DNA of 64,000 nt. Origin: Oscillospiraceae bacterium MB24-C1 (GTDB lineage Bacteria; Bacillota; Clostridia; Oscillospirales; Ruminococcaceae). How positions within the stretch are numbered: position 1 is the first letter of the stretch; the number at the start of each line of letters is the position of its first letter. Both the position numbers and the translations under genes were made by a program. Below, piece after piece: positions 44,344 through 53,328 of this stretch. A model generated the notes under the pieces. It was not told where the DNA came from, ran no database searches, and saw only the letters and a list, made by a program, of their open reading frames with translations. The stretch covers positions 948,501 to 1,012,500 of the forward strand of contig CP133187.1 of NCBI GenBank assembly GCA_030913685.1, written 5' to 3'.

Positions 44344-45105
44344 ATGCGAACTGGTATGATACCCAGCGAAGAACAGGAATCCATGGGTAAAAACACCGTT
44401 AGCCCCATGTCTATTGACCCTCTTACTTGGCACCTCGCGCTTGTTTTAATAGCAACCTGCGGTGGCTATTACTTAACCAATTATCTCCAAGCGTTGTTCC
44501 CCAAGTTGAGTATACCAATGTTCTCTGTTTCAATGCTATGTGGTGTTGCATTGCAGTTTTTACTTAAAGCACTTGGTCTTACAAAATATGTTAGCAAAGA
44601 TGTTATTACACGAATTGGAAGCTCTGCAACAGATTATCTAGTTGCATTCGGTGTTGCGTCCATTAAGATTTCGGTGGTAATTAAATATCTATATCCAATA
44701 ATAATCCTGACTCTTATAGGTGTTACCTTCGTTGTATTCTACCTTGTAATGGTTAGTAGAAAGCTGTTCCACAACTTCTGGTTTGAGCGTGGAATCTATA
44801 TTTTTGGATGGTCAACAGGCGTAGTTGCCATAGGAGTTACTCTTTTAAGAATCGTTGACCCTGAATTCAAGAGCAATACCCTTGAAGATTATGGTATGGC
44901 TTATGTGTTTATGTCATTCATCGAAATTGGTTTGATTGCACTCTTGCCCACGCTGGTTGTAAACGGCTACAGTTTTGTTGCTGGTGGCGTGTGCTTAGCA
45001 ATATTCGGACTTCTACTTTATATTTGCAAAAAGCGATATGGTGTTTATAAAGGAAAGGTCAGCGACTTGCGTCCGGGTGAATCTGAAGTGCTATCTAAAG
45101 TTTAA
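44344..45105 (+). CDS. Sodium:glutamate symporter-like protein, C-terminal half
   Basis: 253 codons in the same frame as the preceding half. The sequence TGA-GGA-ATG means an ATG stands three bases after the stop, allowing re-initiation. The product has five hydrophobic segments (HLALVLIATCGGYYLTNYLQ; LSIPMFSVSMLCGVALQFLL; IKISVVIKYLYPIIILTLIG; YIFGWSTGVVAIGVTLLRIV; YVFMSFIEIGLIALLPTLVV), matching the second inverted-repeat half of ESS transporters. GWSTGV corresponds to the second signature region. There is no separate ribosome binding site beyond the GAGGA overlapping the stop. Confidence 0.8.
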   Translation: MRTGMIPSEEQESMGKNTVSPMSIDPLTWHLALVLIATCGGYYLTNYLQALFPKLSIPMFSVSMLCGVALQFLLKALGLTKYVSKDVITRIGSSATDYLVAFGVASIKISVVIKYLYPIIILTLIGVTFVVFYLVMVSRKLFHNFWFERGIYIFGWSTGVVAIGVTLLRIVDPEFKSNTLEDYGMAYVFMSFIEIGLIALLPTLVVNGYSFVAGGVCLAIFGLLLYICKKRYGVYKGKVSDLRPGESEVLSKV

Positions 45106-45157
45106 CTATAAAACTTTAGATTCGTTTTTTCAACTCTTAATCATAAAATCCTATCAA

Positions 45158-45193
45158 AAAACGAGCGCAAGGAAAGTACCCTGCGCTCGTTTC
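45158..45193 (+). terminator. Terminator of the opine dehydrogenase-PrpD-symporter operon
   Basis: The arms 45159-45169 and 45182-45192 (AAACGAGCGCA and its complement) form an 11-pair stem 50 bases after the last stop, followed by TTTCTTATGTT. Confidence 0.7.
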
Positions 45194-45271
45194 TTATGTT
45201 GCTGGACTACCAATGATAGTTAAAAACAGGCTATACCCATGCGCTGCGTTCATTAACTTAATTCCATTTGA

Positions 45272-45308
45272 AAAAAGTACTGGTATGGGTTTGAACCAAT
45301 ACCAGCAC
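45272..45308 (-). terminator. Minus-strand terminator after the 28-residue peptide gene
   Basis: On the minus strand TGCTGGTATTGGTT / AACCCATACCAGTA pair over about 13 bases with one mismatch, followed by CTTTTTTC. It lies 35 bases after the stop codon of the small gene at 45343-45429. Confidence 0.65.
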
Positions 45309-45342
45309 TTTCGGCCTATCGAAAAAACAGCTTTTCATAAAA

Positions 45343-45429
45343 TTAACGCAAATAAAAACCGCCTATCAGCGCTCCAAGCCCTGAAAACATTATCATCAGC
45401 GCAAGAAGCAACGCGATCGCCCTTTTCAC
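45343..45429 (-). CDS. 28-residue single-pass membrane peptide
   Basis: A very short gene: GTG at 45429 with GAGGTGG about five bases upstream, 28 codons and a TAA, followed by a terminator. The product is two basic residues and then a hydrophobic helix (IALLLALMIMFSGLGALIGG) ending FYLR. Start signal, composition and terminator together suggest a real gene. The glycine-zipper-like SGLGALIGG resembles oligomerising membrane peptides. No family is recognised; a small regulatory or toxin-like membrane peptide is possible. Confidence 0.55.
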   Translation of the reverse strand: MKRAIALLLALMIMFSGLGALIGGFYLR

Positions 45430-45564
45430 AAGACCACCTCTAATTACCTTTTTATATCGTTATGCAAATATACTAACAAATAGACAGATTGAAGTCAAAT
45501 CAATCGAGTGCAAAATTTCGTCAACGTATTACCAACCCAATAAACAAAAAAATATTTAATCTTT

Positions 45565-45593
45565 TTGACTTAATGGCAAAAATCGGGTAAAAT
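45565..45593 (+). promoter_or_regulatory. Thioredoxin gene promoter
   Basis: TTGACT (45565-45570), a 17-base spacer and TAAAAT (45588-45593), 35 bases before the start codon. Confidence 0.6.
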
Positions 45594-45628
45594 AAAGGTG
45601 TTAATATTAGCCAAGGGAGGTTAAAAAA

Positions 45629-45937
45629 ATGTCTGTTATGGTCATTACAAAGGATAATTTCAAAAAAGAAGTGCTTGAGTCCGATATCCCGGTATTGCTT
45701 GACTTTTGGGCACCCTGGTGTGGGCCCTGCCGCATGGTGTCTCCCCTCGTCGATGAGATTTCGGAGGAAATTTCCCATGCTAAGGTGGGCAAGGTAAATG
45801 TTGACGAGCAGCCGGAACTGGCAGCACAGTTTAAGATCATGAGTATTCCGACACTGGTCGTAATCAAGGACGGGAAAATTTCGTCTACAACCATCGGCGC
45901 AAAACCTAAAGCAGAAATTTTAAATATGCTTAAATAA
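45629..45937 (+). CDS. trxA: Thioredoxin
   Basis: A 102-residue thioredoxin with the active site WCGPC (Cys31 and Cys34) in LLDFWAPWCGPCRMVSPLVD, and the conserved cis-Pro in SIPTLVVIKDG. It reduces protein disulfides in the cytoplasm. GGGAGG precedes the ATG and a terminator follows, so it is monocistronic. No thioredoxin reductase gene is adjacent. Confidence 0.96.
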   Translation: MSVMVITKDNFKKEVLESDIPVLLDFWAPWCGPCRMVSPLVDEISEEISHAKVGKVNVDEQPELAAQFKIMSIPTLVVIKDGKISSTTIGAKPKAEILNMLK

Positions 45938-45942
45938 ACGAT

Positions 45943-45983
45943 AGAAATCAGGCGGGCTGCTAAGCATTCCGCCTGATTTCTAA
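45943..45983 (+). terminator. Terminator after trxA
   Basis: Perfect 13-base arms 45943-45955 and 45969-45981 (AGAAATCAGGCGG and its complement), six bases after the stop codon. Confidence 0.75.
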
Positions 45984-46030
45984 ACACACGCATTTTATGA
46001 TGCACCAAACCGAACTAAGGAGATTTTATC

Positions 46031-46252
46031 GTGAGAGAGTTTTTCCCTTTAAGTGCGAAAGCCTATGACCTTAAAACATTTTTAATTGTCATACTTATTT
46101 ACATCGCCGTATCGGCTGTAACCGGCATCGTGCTGGGCCTGTTCAGCTGGATTCCGCTTTTGGGCAAAGTTTTAGGTATTGTGTCACAACTGATAGACCT
46201 TTATTGCTTGGCTGGCATCGTTGTCGCAATTATAATCTATTTTAAAATTTAA
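46031..46252 (+). CDS. Small membrane protein of unknown function
   Basis: 73 residues from a GTG with AAGGAGA eight bases upstream. The sequence is almost wholly hydrophobic, with two or three segments (FLIVILIYIAVSAVTGIVLG; LIDLYCLAGIVVAIIIYFKI) separated by a short loop (SWIPLLGKVLGIVS). I recognise no characterised family; it resembles small conserved Firmicutes membrane proteins. It lies between trxA and the chemoreceptor gene. Confidence 0.65.
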   Translation: MREFFPLSAKAYDLKTFLIVILIYIAVSAVTGIVLGLFSWIPLLGKVLGIVSQLIDLYCLAGIVVAIIIYFKI

Positions 46253-46407
46253 ACGCTAGTGTGGAATGTGATGGAGCTATATAGCCCCCCAGAAAATTTA
46301 AATCGCATAATTTGACAAATTTTTTAAAAATATTTTGCCTTTTTAATTTACGTGGGTTATAATAAAGTCACAAATCAGCAAAAATCCAACTATATGGGGT
46401 GGACCTT

Positions 46408-48531
46408 GTGAAAATTAAAAAAGCAATGAAAAAGCTCTCGTTCGCCGTTCCTGCGAAAATTATTGCCTGCATTTTTCTGGTGATGGTTTTAATGGTTTCC
46501 GTCTTAGCGGTTACACTTACAAATTTGACAAACGCATTGGTTGAAAAACAAGTTGGTTTTTTAGCCAATAAAAACGCATCTATAGCCGCAGATTATTTGG
46601 ATATGATGCAAAGCTCCTCCGCTTCCTTGGCCGATGAATTTGAAAGATACAGCTTTTTAGACGACGTCAATGCCGAAATGATGGTCCGAAAAGCGTTGCG
46701 CTCGGCGCTGGATGACCCTCGTATATTTTCAACTTATTTTGCGATGGAGCCAAATAAGTATTTGCCTGACACGCCGAGCGGACGGTCCTATTATGTCTAC
46801 CGAAACGGTGACGCCATTGTATTGGACGTTGCAAATGATTACGCGGCCTACCAAAATGAGGATTATTACGCCACAAGTAAGGAAACGCTTTCGGCGCATC
46901 TTACCGAGCCATATCCATACCAGCTTTCTAACGGTGAAACTGTTTGGCTAATCACCATCAGTAACCCCATCGTTGACTACAACGGCACCTTTATCGGCGT
47001 GGCCAACTGTGATATTCTTACCGATACCCTAAACAATCTGCCCTATGACACCAACAACTTTAAAACTGCTTATAGCTTTATATTGACCCAAAATAATAAC
47101 CATGTTACGCACACTGCTGATCGCTCACTGTTTGGGACACCATTTCAAACCGATAACACCGATGCGCAAAATGCGGTTGCGACCGGACAGGGATACGTGC
47201 ATTACAGCGAAAACCGTGTGTTCGGCGGCAAATCCATTGAGATTTTTGAACCCATTAATGTCAGCGGCCTGGACCAGTGTTGGTCTAGCGCATTTGTAGT
47301 GAGCCGCTCAGAGGCACTAGCCTCAACACAGCAGGTTATCTTGCTTGTGATGGCGATTGCAATTGCGGGTATTGTGGCACTAGCCGTATTGTCAGCACAT
47401 CTTCTGAGAAAGTCGCTTAAACCGGTTGACGGCATCGTTCATTTCTCTCAAGAACTGGGCAACGGCAACCTGGCGTCTGAGCTGAATATCAAGGAAGATA
47501 ATGAGTTGGGGGACATTGCCTCAAGCCTAAAGGGAACCGCCACTACATTACAAGTTTATATTGGTGAGATTTCGCGTGTTTTAGGTGAGATTTCGCAATG
47601 TAATTTGGATATTACAACAACCGCTGACTTCTCTGGCGATTTTGTGCCGATCAGCACGTCAATGACAGAAATCATTGATGCCTTAAACCAGACGATGCAG
47701 CGCATACAGACCGTTTCTAACCAAGTTTCTTCCGGTGCTAGCCAGATTTCGAGCGGTGCGCAGGCTATGTCGCAGGGTGCCACCGAGCAGGCAGCCACCA
47801 TTCAAGAGCTTTCCGCCTCTATCAATGAAGTTTCAAAGGGCATTCAGAATAACGCATCACAGGTTCACGAAGCAGCCAGCCGTGTTGACGAAGCCGTCCT
47901 GGGCATTAACGAAAGCAACAGCTATATGGACAAGATGCTACAGTCGATGGATGCTATCAATCAGTCCTCTCACCAGATCGGCAAAATCATCAAGGTAATT
48001 GAGGATATCGCGTTCCAGACCAATATTCTAGCGCTTAATGCGGCGGTGGAGGCTGCCAGAGCGGGTGAGGCCGGCAAAGGCTTTGCCGTTGTAGCGGACG
48101 AAGTACGCAATCTGGCCAGCAAATCTGCCGAGGCAGCAAAACAGACCACCGCATTGATAAAAGGCTCGCTCGATGAGGTAATCCAAGGTTCTAAAATTGC
48201 GCAGGAGACTGCCAGATCCCTTAAAACAGTCGAAGAAAAGTCCATGTTGGTCAAAATTAATATCGAAGAGATTGACCGTTCCTCCTCTGAACAGGCGTCG
48301 GCTATCTCGCAGATCACACAAGGCGTGGATCAGGTCTCGGTCGTGGTGCAGACTAATTCTGCCACCGCCGAACAAAGTGCCGCAGCTAGCGAGGAATTGT
48401 TTAGCCAGTCTGAAATGCTCAATAATGAGATCAAAAAATTCAAACTGCGCTCCGATAACACTGATGAAGCAATTCTTTTTGATGCGGCTAGCCCCGAAGA
48501 GTTCTCCGATTTTACTTCAACAAAGTATTAA
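46408..48531 (+). CDS. Methyl-accepting chemotaxis protein with Cache sensor
   Basis: 707 residues from the GTG at 46408 (GGGGTGG upstream). TM1 is near residues 10-35 ([20 protein letters not shown]), a dCache-type extracellular sensor spans about 36-300 ([40 protein letters not shown]), TM2 is at about 310-335, then HAMP and a long coiled-coil signalling domain. The hairpin tip is [20 protein letters not shown] with [20 protein letters not shown] (about 530-570). It would transmit an external chemical signal to CheA/CheW encoded elsewhere. Cache sensors often bind amino or organic acids; the ligand is unknown. A terminator follows. Confidence 0.93.
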   Translation: MKIKKAMKKLSFAVPAKIIACIFLVMVLMVSVLAVTLTNLTNALVEKQVGFLANKNASIAADYLDMMQSSSASLADEFERYSFLDDVNAEMMVRKALRSALDDPRIFSTYFAMEPNKYLPDTPSGRSYYVYRNGDAIVLDVANDYAAYQNEDYYATSKETLSAHLTEPYPYQLSNGETVWLITISNPIVDYNGTFIGVANCDILTDTLNNLPYDTNNFKTAYSFILTQNNNHVTHTADRSLFGTPFQTDNTDAQNAVATGQGYVHYSENRVFGGKSIEIFEPINVSGLDQCWSSAFVVSRSEALASTQQVILLVMAIAIAGIVALAVLSAHLLRKSLKPVDGIVHFSQELGNGNLASELNIKEDNELGDIASSLKGTATTLQVYIGEISRVLGEISQCNLDITTTADFSGDFVPISTSMTEIIDALNQTMQRIQTVSNQVSSGASQISSGAQAMSQGATEQAATIQELSASINEVSKGIQNNASQVHEAASRVDEAVLGINESNSYMDKMLQSMDAINQSSHQIGKIIKVIEDIAFQTNILALNAAVEAARAGEAGKGFAVVADEVRNLASKSAEAAKQTTALIKGSLDEVIQGSKIAQETARSLKTVEEKSMLVKINIEEIDRSSSEQASAISQITQGVDQVSVVVQTNSATAEQSAAASEELFSQSEMLNNEIKKFKLRSDNTDEAILFDAASPEEFSDFTSTKY

Positions 48532-48535
48532 CTAC

Positions 48536-48574
48536 AAATCCCCTGCCTTCGCTTTTGAGGCAGGGGATTTTTCA
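48536..48574 (+). terminator. Terminator after the chemoreceptor gene
   Basis: Perfect arms 48536-48548 and 48558-48570 (AAATCCCCTGCCT and its complement), followed by TT, four bases after the stop. Confidence 0.75.
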
Positions 48575-48624
48575 ATAATATCAGCTTTCAGGCCTTCGCG
48601 ATAAACTCACTTGTTCCAGATTAC

Positions 48625-49494
48625 TCATCTCTGGAAAAAGGCCTGCCACTCGTTTAAAAACAATGCGTCTTTTAAAAATACATAGTTAAATTCCCGCTGT
48701 GCCTGCATACTTTCCAGGCGCAGCTTTTTTAGTCTGCCACTTTTTAAATCAGCGTGTACCACCGGTTCATACAAAAATGCAATGCCAATTTGATCGCAGA
48801 CCAGTTGTTTGATAACTGCAAAATCGCTGATAACGGTGGTCTGCGCAATACTTTCAAACGAGTAATTTTGCTGCTTTAAAAGCTGTTCAAAAATAGCACG
48901 CGTACCTGACCCCGGCTCGCGAATAATAATGTTTTGCGACATGATATCGTCTATTGTCAGCACTTGGTCTGCCAGCGGATGGTCTGCCGCACATACACCG
49001 AAGAAAGTCTCGTTTTTATATAACCTAAACCCATATTTCGACTTGTCAAAAAAGCCCTCAACCATAGCAAAGTCAAGTTCACCACGCTCCAGCAAACCGA
49101 GCAGTGTATGGGTATTATCTACCAGAAGGTTTAGTCGACATTCGGGATTCTCCCGCAGATAGGCGCTGAGCATCGGGCCAATGACGAATTCACCAATGGT
49201 TTTAGTCGCACCAAGCCGCATAACAGGTTGTTGCCTCCCTCCCTGTCGCATCCGCTCTTGTATGCGCTGGCTGTTATATGCCATTGAAAGGGCGAAATCC
49301 TTTAGTCGCGCTCCCTGTGAGGTCAGCGACAGTGTTTTACCAACGTAAGAAAACAGCTTGCAACCGTATTCTTCTTCAAGATAGTGAATATGTTGCGTGA
49401 CCGTGGGTTGCGTCACATTCAATATTTGGGCCGTACGGGTGTAGTTCATGACACGGCAGAGGGTCAGAAAGGTCTCGATTCTGAAATCTAACAT
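48625..49494 (-). CDS. LysR family transcriptional regulator (YeiE/CysB-like neighbour of YeiH)
   Basis: 289 residues from the ATG at 49494. The DNA-binding domain is typical (CRVMNYTRTAQILNVTQPTV; IHYLEEEYGCKLFSYVGKTL), followed by a substrate-binding domain (RLGATKTIGEFVIGPMLSAY; IIIREPGSGTRAIFEQLLKQ). It is divergent from the YeiH-type transporter gene with only 110 bases between starts, the common YeiE/YeiH arrangement, so it probably regulates that transporter. The gap contains ATTATAA-GTAT-TTATAAT (49524-49541), a candidate binding site. Confidence 0.9.
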   Translation of the reverse strand: MLDFRIETFLTLCRVMNYTRTAQILNVTQPTVTQHIHYLEEEYGCKLFSYVGKTLSLTSQGARLKDFALSMAYNSQRIQERMRQGGRQQPVMRLGATKTIGEFVIGPMLSAYLRENPECRLNLLVDNTHTLLGLLERGELDFAMVEGFFDKSKYGFRLYKNETFFGVCAADHPLADQVLTIDDIMSQNIIIREPGSGTRAIFEQLLKQQNYSFESIAQTTVISDFAVIKQLVCDQIGIAFLYEPVVHADLKSGRLKKLRLESMQAQREFNYVFLKDALFLNEWQAFFQR

Positions 49495-49604
49495 TTTGAA
49501 CACCTATGATTTTAATTTATTGCATTATAAGTATTTATAATTTTATTTTATTACACTTCTGCGTTATAATCAACCCTGAGGAAAGTAAAAAAGGAGAAAT
49601 TCAA

Positions 49605-50657
49605 GTGAAAAAACAGCTCGATTATTTAAGTGGCATTACAATTACTGCAGCACTGGCTGTGGTTGCCATACTTTGCAGCCGTATGATACCCTACGACCTG
49701 ATCAGCCCCGGCGTTTTTGCTATGCTGATCGGCATGGCGCTGTTTCCATTTATCAAAAAGTCAGGTGTACCGGCAGACGGCTTGACATTTGTATCTAAAA
49801 AAGTTCTCAAAGGTTCCATTGTGTTGATGGGTGTGACGCTGAGCTTTGCGCAGGTGATCAATGTGGGTAAATACTCGCTAATTGTCATGGTGTTTACCCT
49901 GTCTTCTGCTTTTTTCTTTGGGAATCTTTTTGGTAAGCTATTTAGAATGAACTGGAAGCTTTCTAATCTGATCGCTGCCGGAACCGGTATCTGCGGCGGT
50001 TCGGCGATAGCGGCAATCTCACCTACCATCGATGCTGATGATAGCGACATCGCCTATGCCATCTCTGCAACATTTTTGTTCGACATTGCCATGGTCGTGC
50101 TGTTTCCGATAGCGGGACGCTACTTTGGCATGTCCGATATGGGATTTGGGCTTTGGACCGGAACGGCAGTTAACGATACCTCCTCAGTTGTGGCGGCAGG
50201 CTACGCTTTTTCAGACATTGCCGGACAGTATGCCACTGTTGTCAAGTTAACCCGCACGCTTTCCATCGTACCTATCGTTATGATCTTCGCCTATATCAAC
50301 CAGCGAATTAAAGCGACGGAAAGCGGTATTTCCGGTTCGCATGTCAATGTTTCGGTCAAAAAGATTTTCCCATGGTTTATACTTTTGTTTCTTGGCATGG
50401 TGCTGCTACGCAGCGTTGCCGACACCATAGCAGTGTCAGGCGGGCTTTTCTCGACAGTTCAAATCAGCACAATAGCCGGAACAGTCTCTAAAATCAGCAA
50501 ATTTGCCATGGTGATGGCATTGGGCGCTATCGGTTTAAAAACTGACTTTAGAAATCTAGCGAAAAGCGGATTTACCCCTATGCTGCATGGGTTCATCATC
50601 TCAGCGTTAGTTGTTATCATCTCGTTTGTTGTGCAGATGTTCTTAGGTCAGATGTAA
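49605..50657 (+). CDS. YeiH family putative sulfate exporter / membrane transporter
   Basis: 350 residues from the GTG at 49605 with AAGGAG upstream. It is a polytopic membrane protein with about ten segments of the YeiH (UPF0324/PSE) family. Signature parts are SPGVFAMLIGMALFPFIKKS, AAGTGICGGSAIAAISPTID (the conserved glycine-rich loop), GLWTGTAVNDTSSVVAAGYA and the final GLKTDFRNLAKSGFTPMLHG. Family members are annotated as putative sulfate/sulfonate exporters; direct evidence is thin. It is divergent from a LysR gene. Confidence 0.92.
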   Translation: MKKQLDYLSGITITAALAVVAILCSRMIPYDLISPGVFAMLIGMALFPFIKKSGVPADGLTFVSKKVLKGSIVLMGVTLSFAQVINVGKYSLIVMVFTLSSAFFFGNLFGKLFRMNWKLSNLIAAGTGICGGSAIAAISPTIDADDSDIAYAISATFLFDIAMVVLFPIAGRYFGMSDMGFGLWTGTAVNDTSSVVAAGYAFSDIAGQYATVVKLTRTLSIVPIVMIFAYINQRIKATESGISGSHVNVSVKKIFPWFILLFLGMVLLRSVADTIAVSGGLFSTVQISTIAGTVSKISKFAMVMALGAIGLKTDFRNLAKSGFTPMLHGFIISALVVIISFVVQMFLGQM

Positions 50658-50668
50658 GCGCTTTTATA

Positions 50669-50703
50669 AAGAGCCGATATGGGTTTTCCATATCGGTTCT
50701 TTA
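50669..50703. terminator. Bidirectional terminator between yeiH-like and flippase genes
   Basis: The arms 50669-50682 and 50688-50701 (AAGAGCCGATATGG; one mismatch) with T-rich flanks on both strands serve the two convergent genes. Confidence 0.75.
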
Positions 50704-52233
50704 TTTGTATTTTCCACTATTTTGCCTGAATATCAGCTGTACCAACGAAATAGTATTAGGTTCACGCAGCAGCAACAGCGTCATACAATAGCTGCCTGTG
50801 CCGGAAAGCCCCAGCAAAGCACACGATAAAAAAGCGGAACGTACCGGAAATCTGCCCACCGCAACCACGCATCCGGCACACACCAGTCCGGCTGCCACAA
50901 CAGCTTTAACATTTGGCAGCACTTGCCGCCCTTGTATCACAGCTGAGGAGAGCGCCGCCCCCAGATAATACGACATCGCGCTGGCCAGTGCAATACCGCC
51001 CACCCCAAAAATCCCTGACAGAGTCCAACTGAGTGAGACATTTAAAGCGATGGACCACAGCCCTATTTTTAAAGGTAACCGGGTATTTCCAACTGCGTAT
51101 AACCCTCGTAAAAATACTGTTTGAAGCGAAAGGCCAACTAGCCCCACCGCATAGCCTGAAAAGGCCTGTGCCGTCGCGGTTAGCGCACGTGCGTCAAAGC
51201 TACCGCGCGCATAAACCAACTGTACCAGACGAGGCGATGCCACAGCCGCAACAATGCTGATCGGCAACAGCAACAAAATCAGCAATTCGGCCGCACGACA
51301 AAGTGATTGAATCAGTCCTATGCTGTCGCTGTGAGCTGATTTTTCCGAAAAATGCGAAAAGGTTACCGCCCCGACATTGCTGACCAACAGCGCCGCCGCA
51401 AATCCCTGTAACACCTGCGCGTAGCTGAGCGCCGAGACGGCACCTTCTTGCAGGCGAGACGCAATAGCCTTGTCCACAATATGTGAAAATTCTGCGGCAG
51501 CATAGCTGAGCATGAGCGGAAATGCCGCCGTTATCAGCTTTTTGCTACTCCCTGGCATATCTACATCTGAGCTGTCGGACAGCGCCGGTACAAGGCTTTT
51601 CCTAGCTGCCCAGCACAAATATGCCGTTTCCAAAAGCAACGCTGCCAGCATGCCCACCACCAGCGCTCCTGCGCCCAGATGGCTGGAGAGCAGCCACACC
51701 GCCGCTATAATAGCCACGCTGCGCACCAGTCCTCGTCCTTGCGCAGGGAGAAAATGCTTTTGTGCTTGAAGCTGCGCGGTCAAAAGCGCCGCCGCGCAGT
51801 AGAACACAATGACGGGGGATAAAAGCCGCAACAGTTTTGTCAGTTCCTGCTGGAGTGCCGACGAAAAACCAAAGCCCAGCAATTTGGCAGCAATCTCTGC
51901 AAACCCGGCAAAAAGCACTGCCGCCACAGCTGAAAATAAGCTAAAGGTCACGAGTGATTTTACAGCAAAGGCATCTGCATGACCTCGTCCCCGCTGTGCC
52001 ACTTGTAGGTCATAGGTGGTTAAAAACACGATAGCAAGCGGAGAAAAAAACACGGCCGAAAGGTCAGCAAAAAAGTCCGACGCTACAAAAAAAACGTCAG
52101 TGGCCCCACCTGCGCCAAAATAGGCGGCAATGATGGCCTGTTTGACAAATCCGATAGCTTTTACCAGCAGCGTAAAGGCGGACAGTAATATAACCTGCCC
52201 GCCCGCTGTTTGAAACGCTGCTCTTTTTTGCAT
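50701..52233 (-). CDS. MurJ/Wzx-like lipid-linked saccharide flippase
   Basis: A 510-residue polytopic protein (about 13-14 segments) of the MviN/MurJ branch of the MOP exporter superfamily. It starts QVILLSAFTLLVKAIGFVKQ and has IIAAYFGAGGATDVFFVASD, followed by an internal repeat. MurJ flips lipid II; cluster homologues flip polysaccharide repeat units. It is the third gene of an operon with nucleotide-sugar dehydrogenase and Gfo/Idh/MocA genes, favouring a surface-glycan role over general peptidoglycan synthesis. The gap to the preceding gene is 15 bases. Confidence 0.88.
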   Translation of the reverse strand: MQKRAAFQTAGGQVILLSAFTLLVKAIGFVKQAIIAAYFGAGGATDVFFVASDFFADLSAVFFSPLAIVFLTTYDLQVAQRGRGHADAFAVKSLVTFSLFSAVAAVLFAGFAEIAAKLLGFGFSSALQQELTKLLRLLSPVIVFYCAAALLTAQLQAQKHFLPAQGRGLVRSVAIIAAVWLLSSHLGAGALVVGMLAALLLETAYLCWAARKSLVPALSDSSDVDMPGSSKKLITAAFPLMLSYAAAEFSHIVDKAIASRLQEGAVSALSYAQVLQGFAAALLVSNVGAVTFSHFSEKSAHSDSIGLIQSLCRAAELLILLLLPISIVAAVASPRLVQLVYARGSFDARALTATAQAFSGYAVGLVGLSLQTVFLRGLYAVGNTRLPLKIGLWSIALNVSLSWTLSGIFGVGGIALASAMSYYLGAALSSAVIQGRQVLPNVKAVVAAGLVCAGCVVAVGRFPVRSAFLSCALLGLSGTGSYCMTLLLLREPNTISLVQLIFRQNSGKYK

Positions 52234-52248
52234 GCCTTTATGCCATCC

Positions 52249-53319
52249 TCATTCTTTTAAAAATTCCTTTGCCATGTCGACCGACGAAAAGTCCGACAGC
52301 GGCAACTTTAGTACCCGGCCTTCCTTTTGGCTTTTATAGATGGCCAACACCAGTTCCAAAGCTGCTCTCCCCTCTTTAGCATTGATCAGTGGCTGCCTGT
52401 TTTCTTTGATGGCGGACAGCATGTCGGCGTAAAGCCGTATGTGCCCGTTACCATAAACCGTCCGAATGCGCTCTGAAACTTCCGGTGCGGGCGCCCCATC
52501 GGCGAACTGCCAGTGCTCAATACGCCCGGCAGATCTGCCGCCGAGCTTAACCGTGCCCTTCTCGCCGAAGATACAGAGCGTTTCTTCAAGATTTTGGGGG
52601 TAGATGTTCGTACTACCCTCAATAGTCGCCACCGCACCGTTTTCAAAAGTCAATACCGCCAACCCCACATCCTCCGCCTCAATATAAGGGTGCAGCCGGT
52701 TACGGCAAACGCCGTAAACACGGTTAATGCTGCCGCCCATCAACCAGCGCAGCAGATCTATTCCGTGAATGCACTGATTCATCAATGCGCCACCATCAGT
52801 TTGCCAGCACCCTCGCCATGCGGCCTGTTGATAATAGCTTACACCCCTGTTCCAGCGGATAGTCACCGCCGCGTGTGAAATTTTACCAAACCGGTTTTGT
52901 TGCGCAGCTTGATACAGCGCCTGTGAAGCGTTGTTAAATCGGTTTTGATGGCAAACTGCCACTTTAACTCCCGCCGTCTCAGCGGCTTTTATAATACGGT
53001 TGGCGTCTTCAAGCGACATGGCCATCGGTTTTTCTAAGATAATATGCGCGCCTGCAGCAATGCAATCGAGTGCAATTTGCGCATGTGCGCCAGAATCAGT
53101 GGCAATGGCAACAATCTGTGGTGCCATATCCGCCAACATCCGCCGATAATTGGTATATTGTGCGAGGTACGGCACCGCTGACGGTGCGCCTTCAATCAGG
53201 AGCCGCTGCATAGCGACAGGCAAAAGATCGCACACGGCTGTGATATTCAGCCCACATTCTAGCGCTGCTGCAAGATGATTTTTGGCTATCCTACCGCATC
53301 CAATGATTGCATATTTCAT
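52249..53319 (-). CDS. Gfo/Idh/MocA family oxidoreductase
   Basis: A 356-residue NAD(P)-dependent sugar dehydrogenase. The N-terminal Rossmann motif is GCGRIAKNH (residues 7-15), with the conserved EKPMAMSLEDANRIIKAAE (Lys near residue 96) and a catalytic-type NQCIHGIDLLRW around 163-174. Directly after a UDP-sugar 6-dehydrogenase gene (nine-base gap), it may oxidise the C3 of a UDP-uronic acid as WbpB does in the route to diacetamido-uronic acids. That is inference; no matching aminotransferase or acetyltransferase is adjacent. Confidence 0.9.
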   Translation of the reverse strand: MKYAIIGCGRIAKNHLAAALECGLNITAVCDLLPVAMQRLLIEGAPSAVPYLAQYTNYRRMLADMAPQIVAIATDSGAHAQIALDCIAAGAHIILEKPMAMSLEDANRIIKAAETAGVKVAVCHQNRFNNASQALYQAAQQNRFGKISHAAVTIRWNRGVSYYQQAAWRGCWQTDGGALMNQCIHGIDLLRWLMGGSINRVYGVCRNRLHPYIEAEDVGLAVLTFENGAVATIEGSTNIYPQNLEETLCIFGEKGTVKLGGRSAGRIEHWQFADGAPAPEVSERIRTVYGNGHIRLYADMLSAIKENRQPLINAKEGRAALELVLAIYKSQKEGRVLKLPLSDFSSVDMAKEFLKE

Positions 53320-53328
53320 AGTTTTTCC

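Noticed and set aside
45213..45443. 76-codon plus-strand open frame
   Set aside because: It overlaps the terminator and the better-supported 28-codon minus-strand gene, and has no ribosome binding site or family resemblance.
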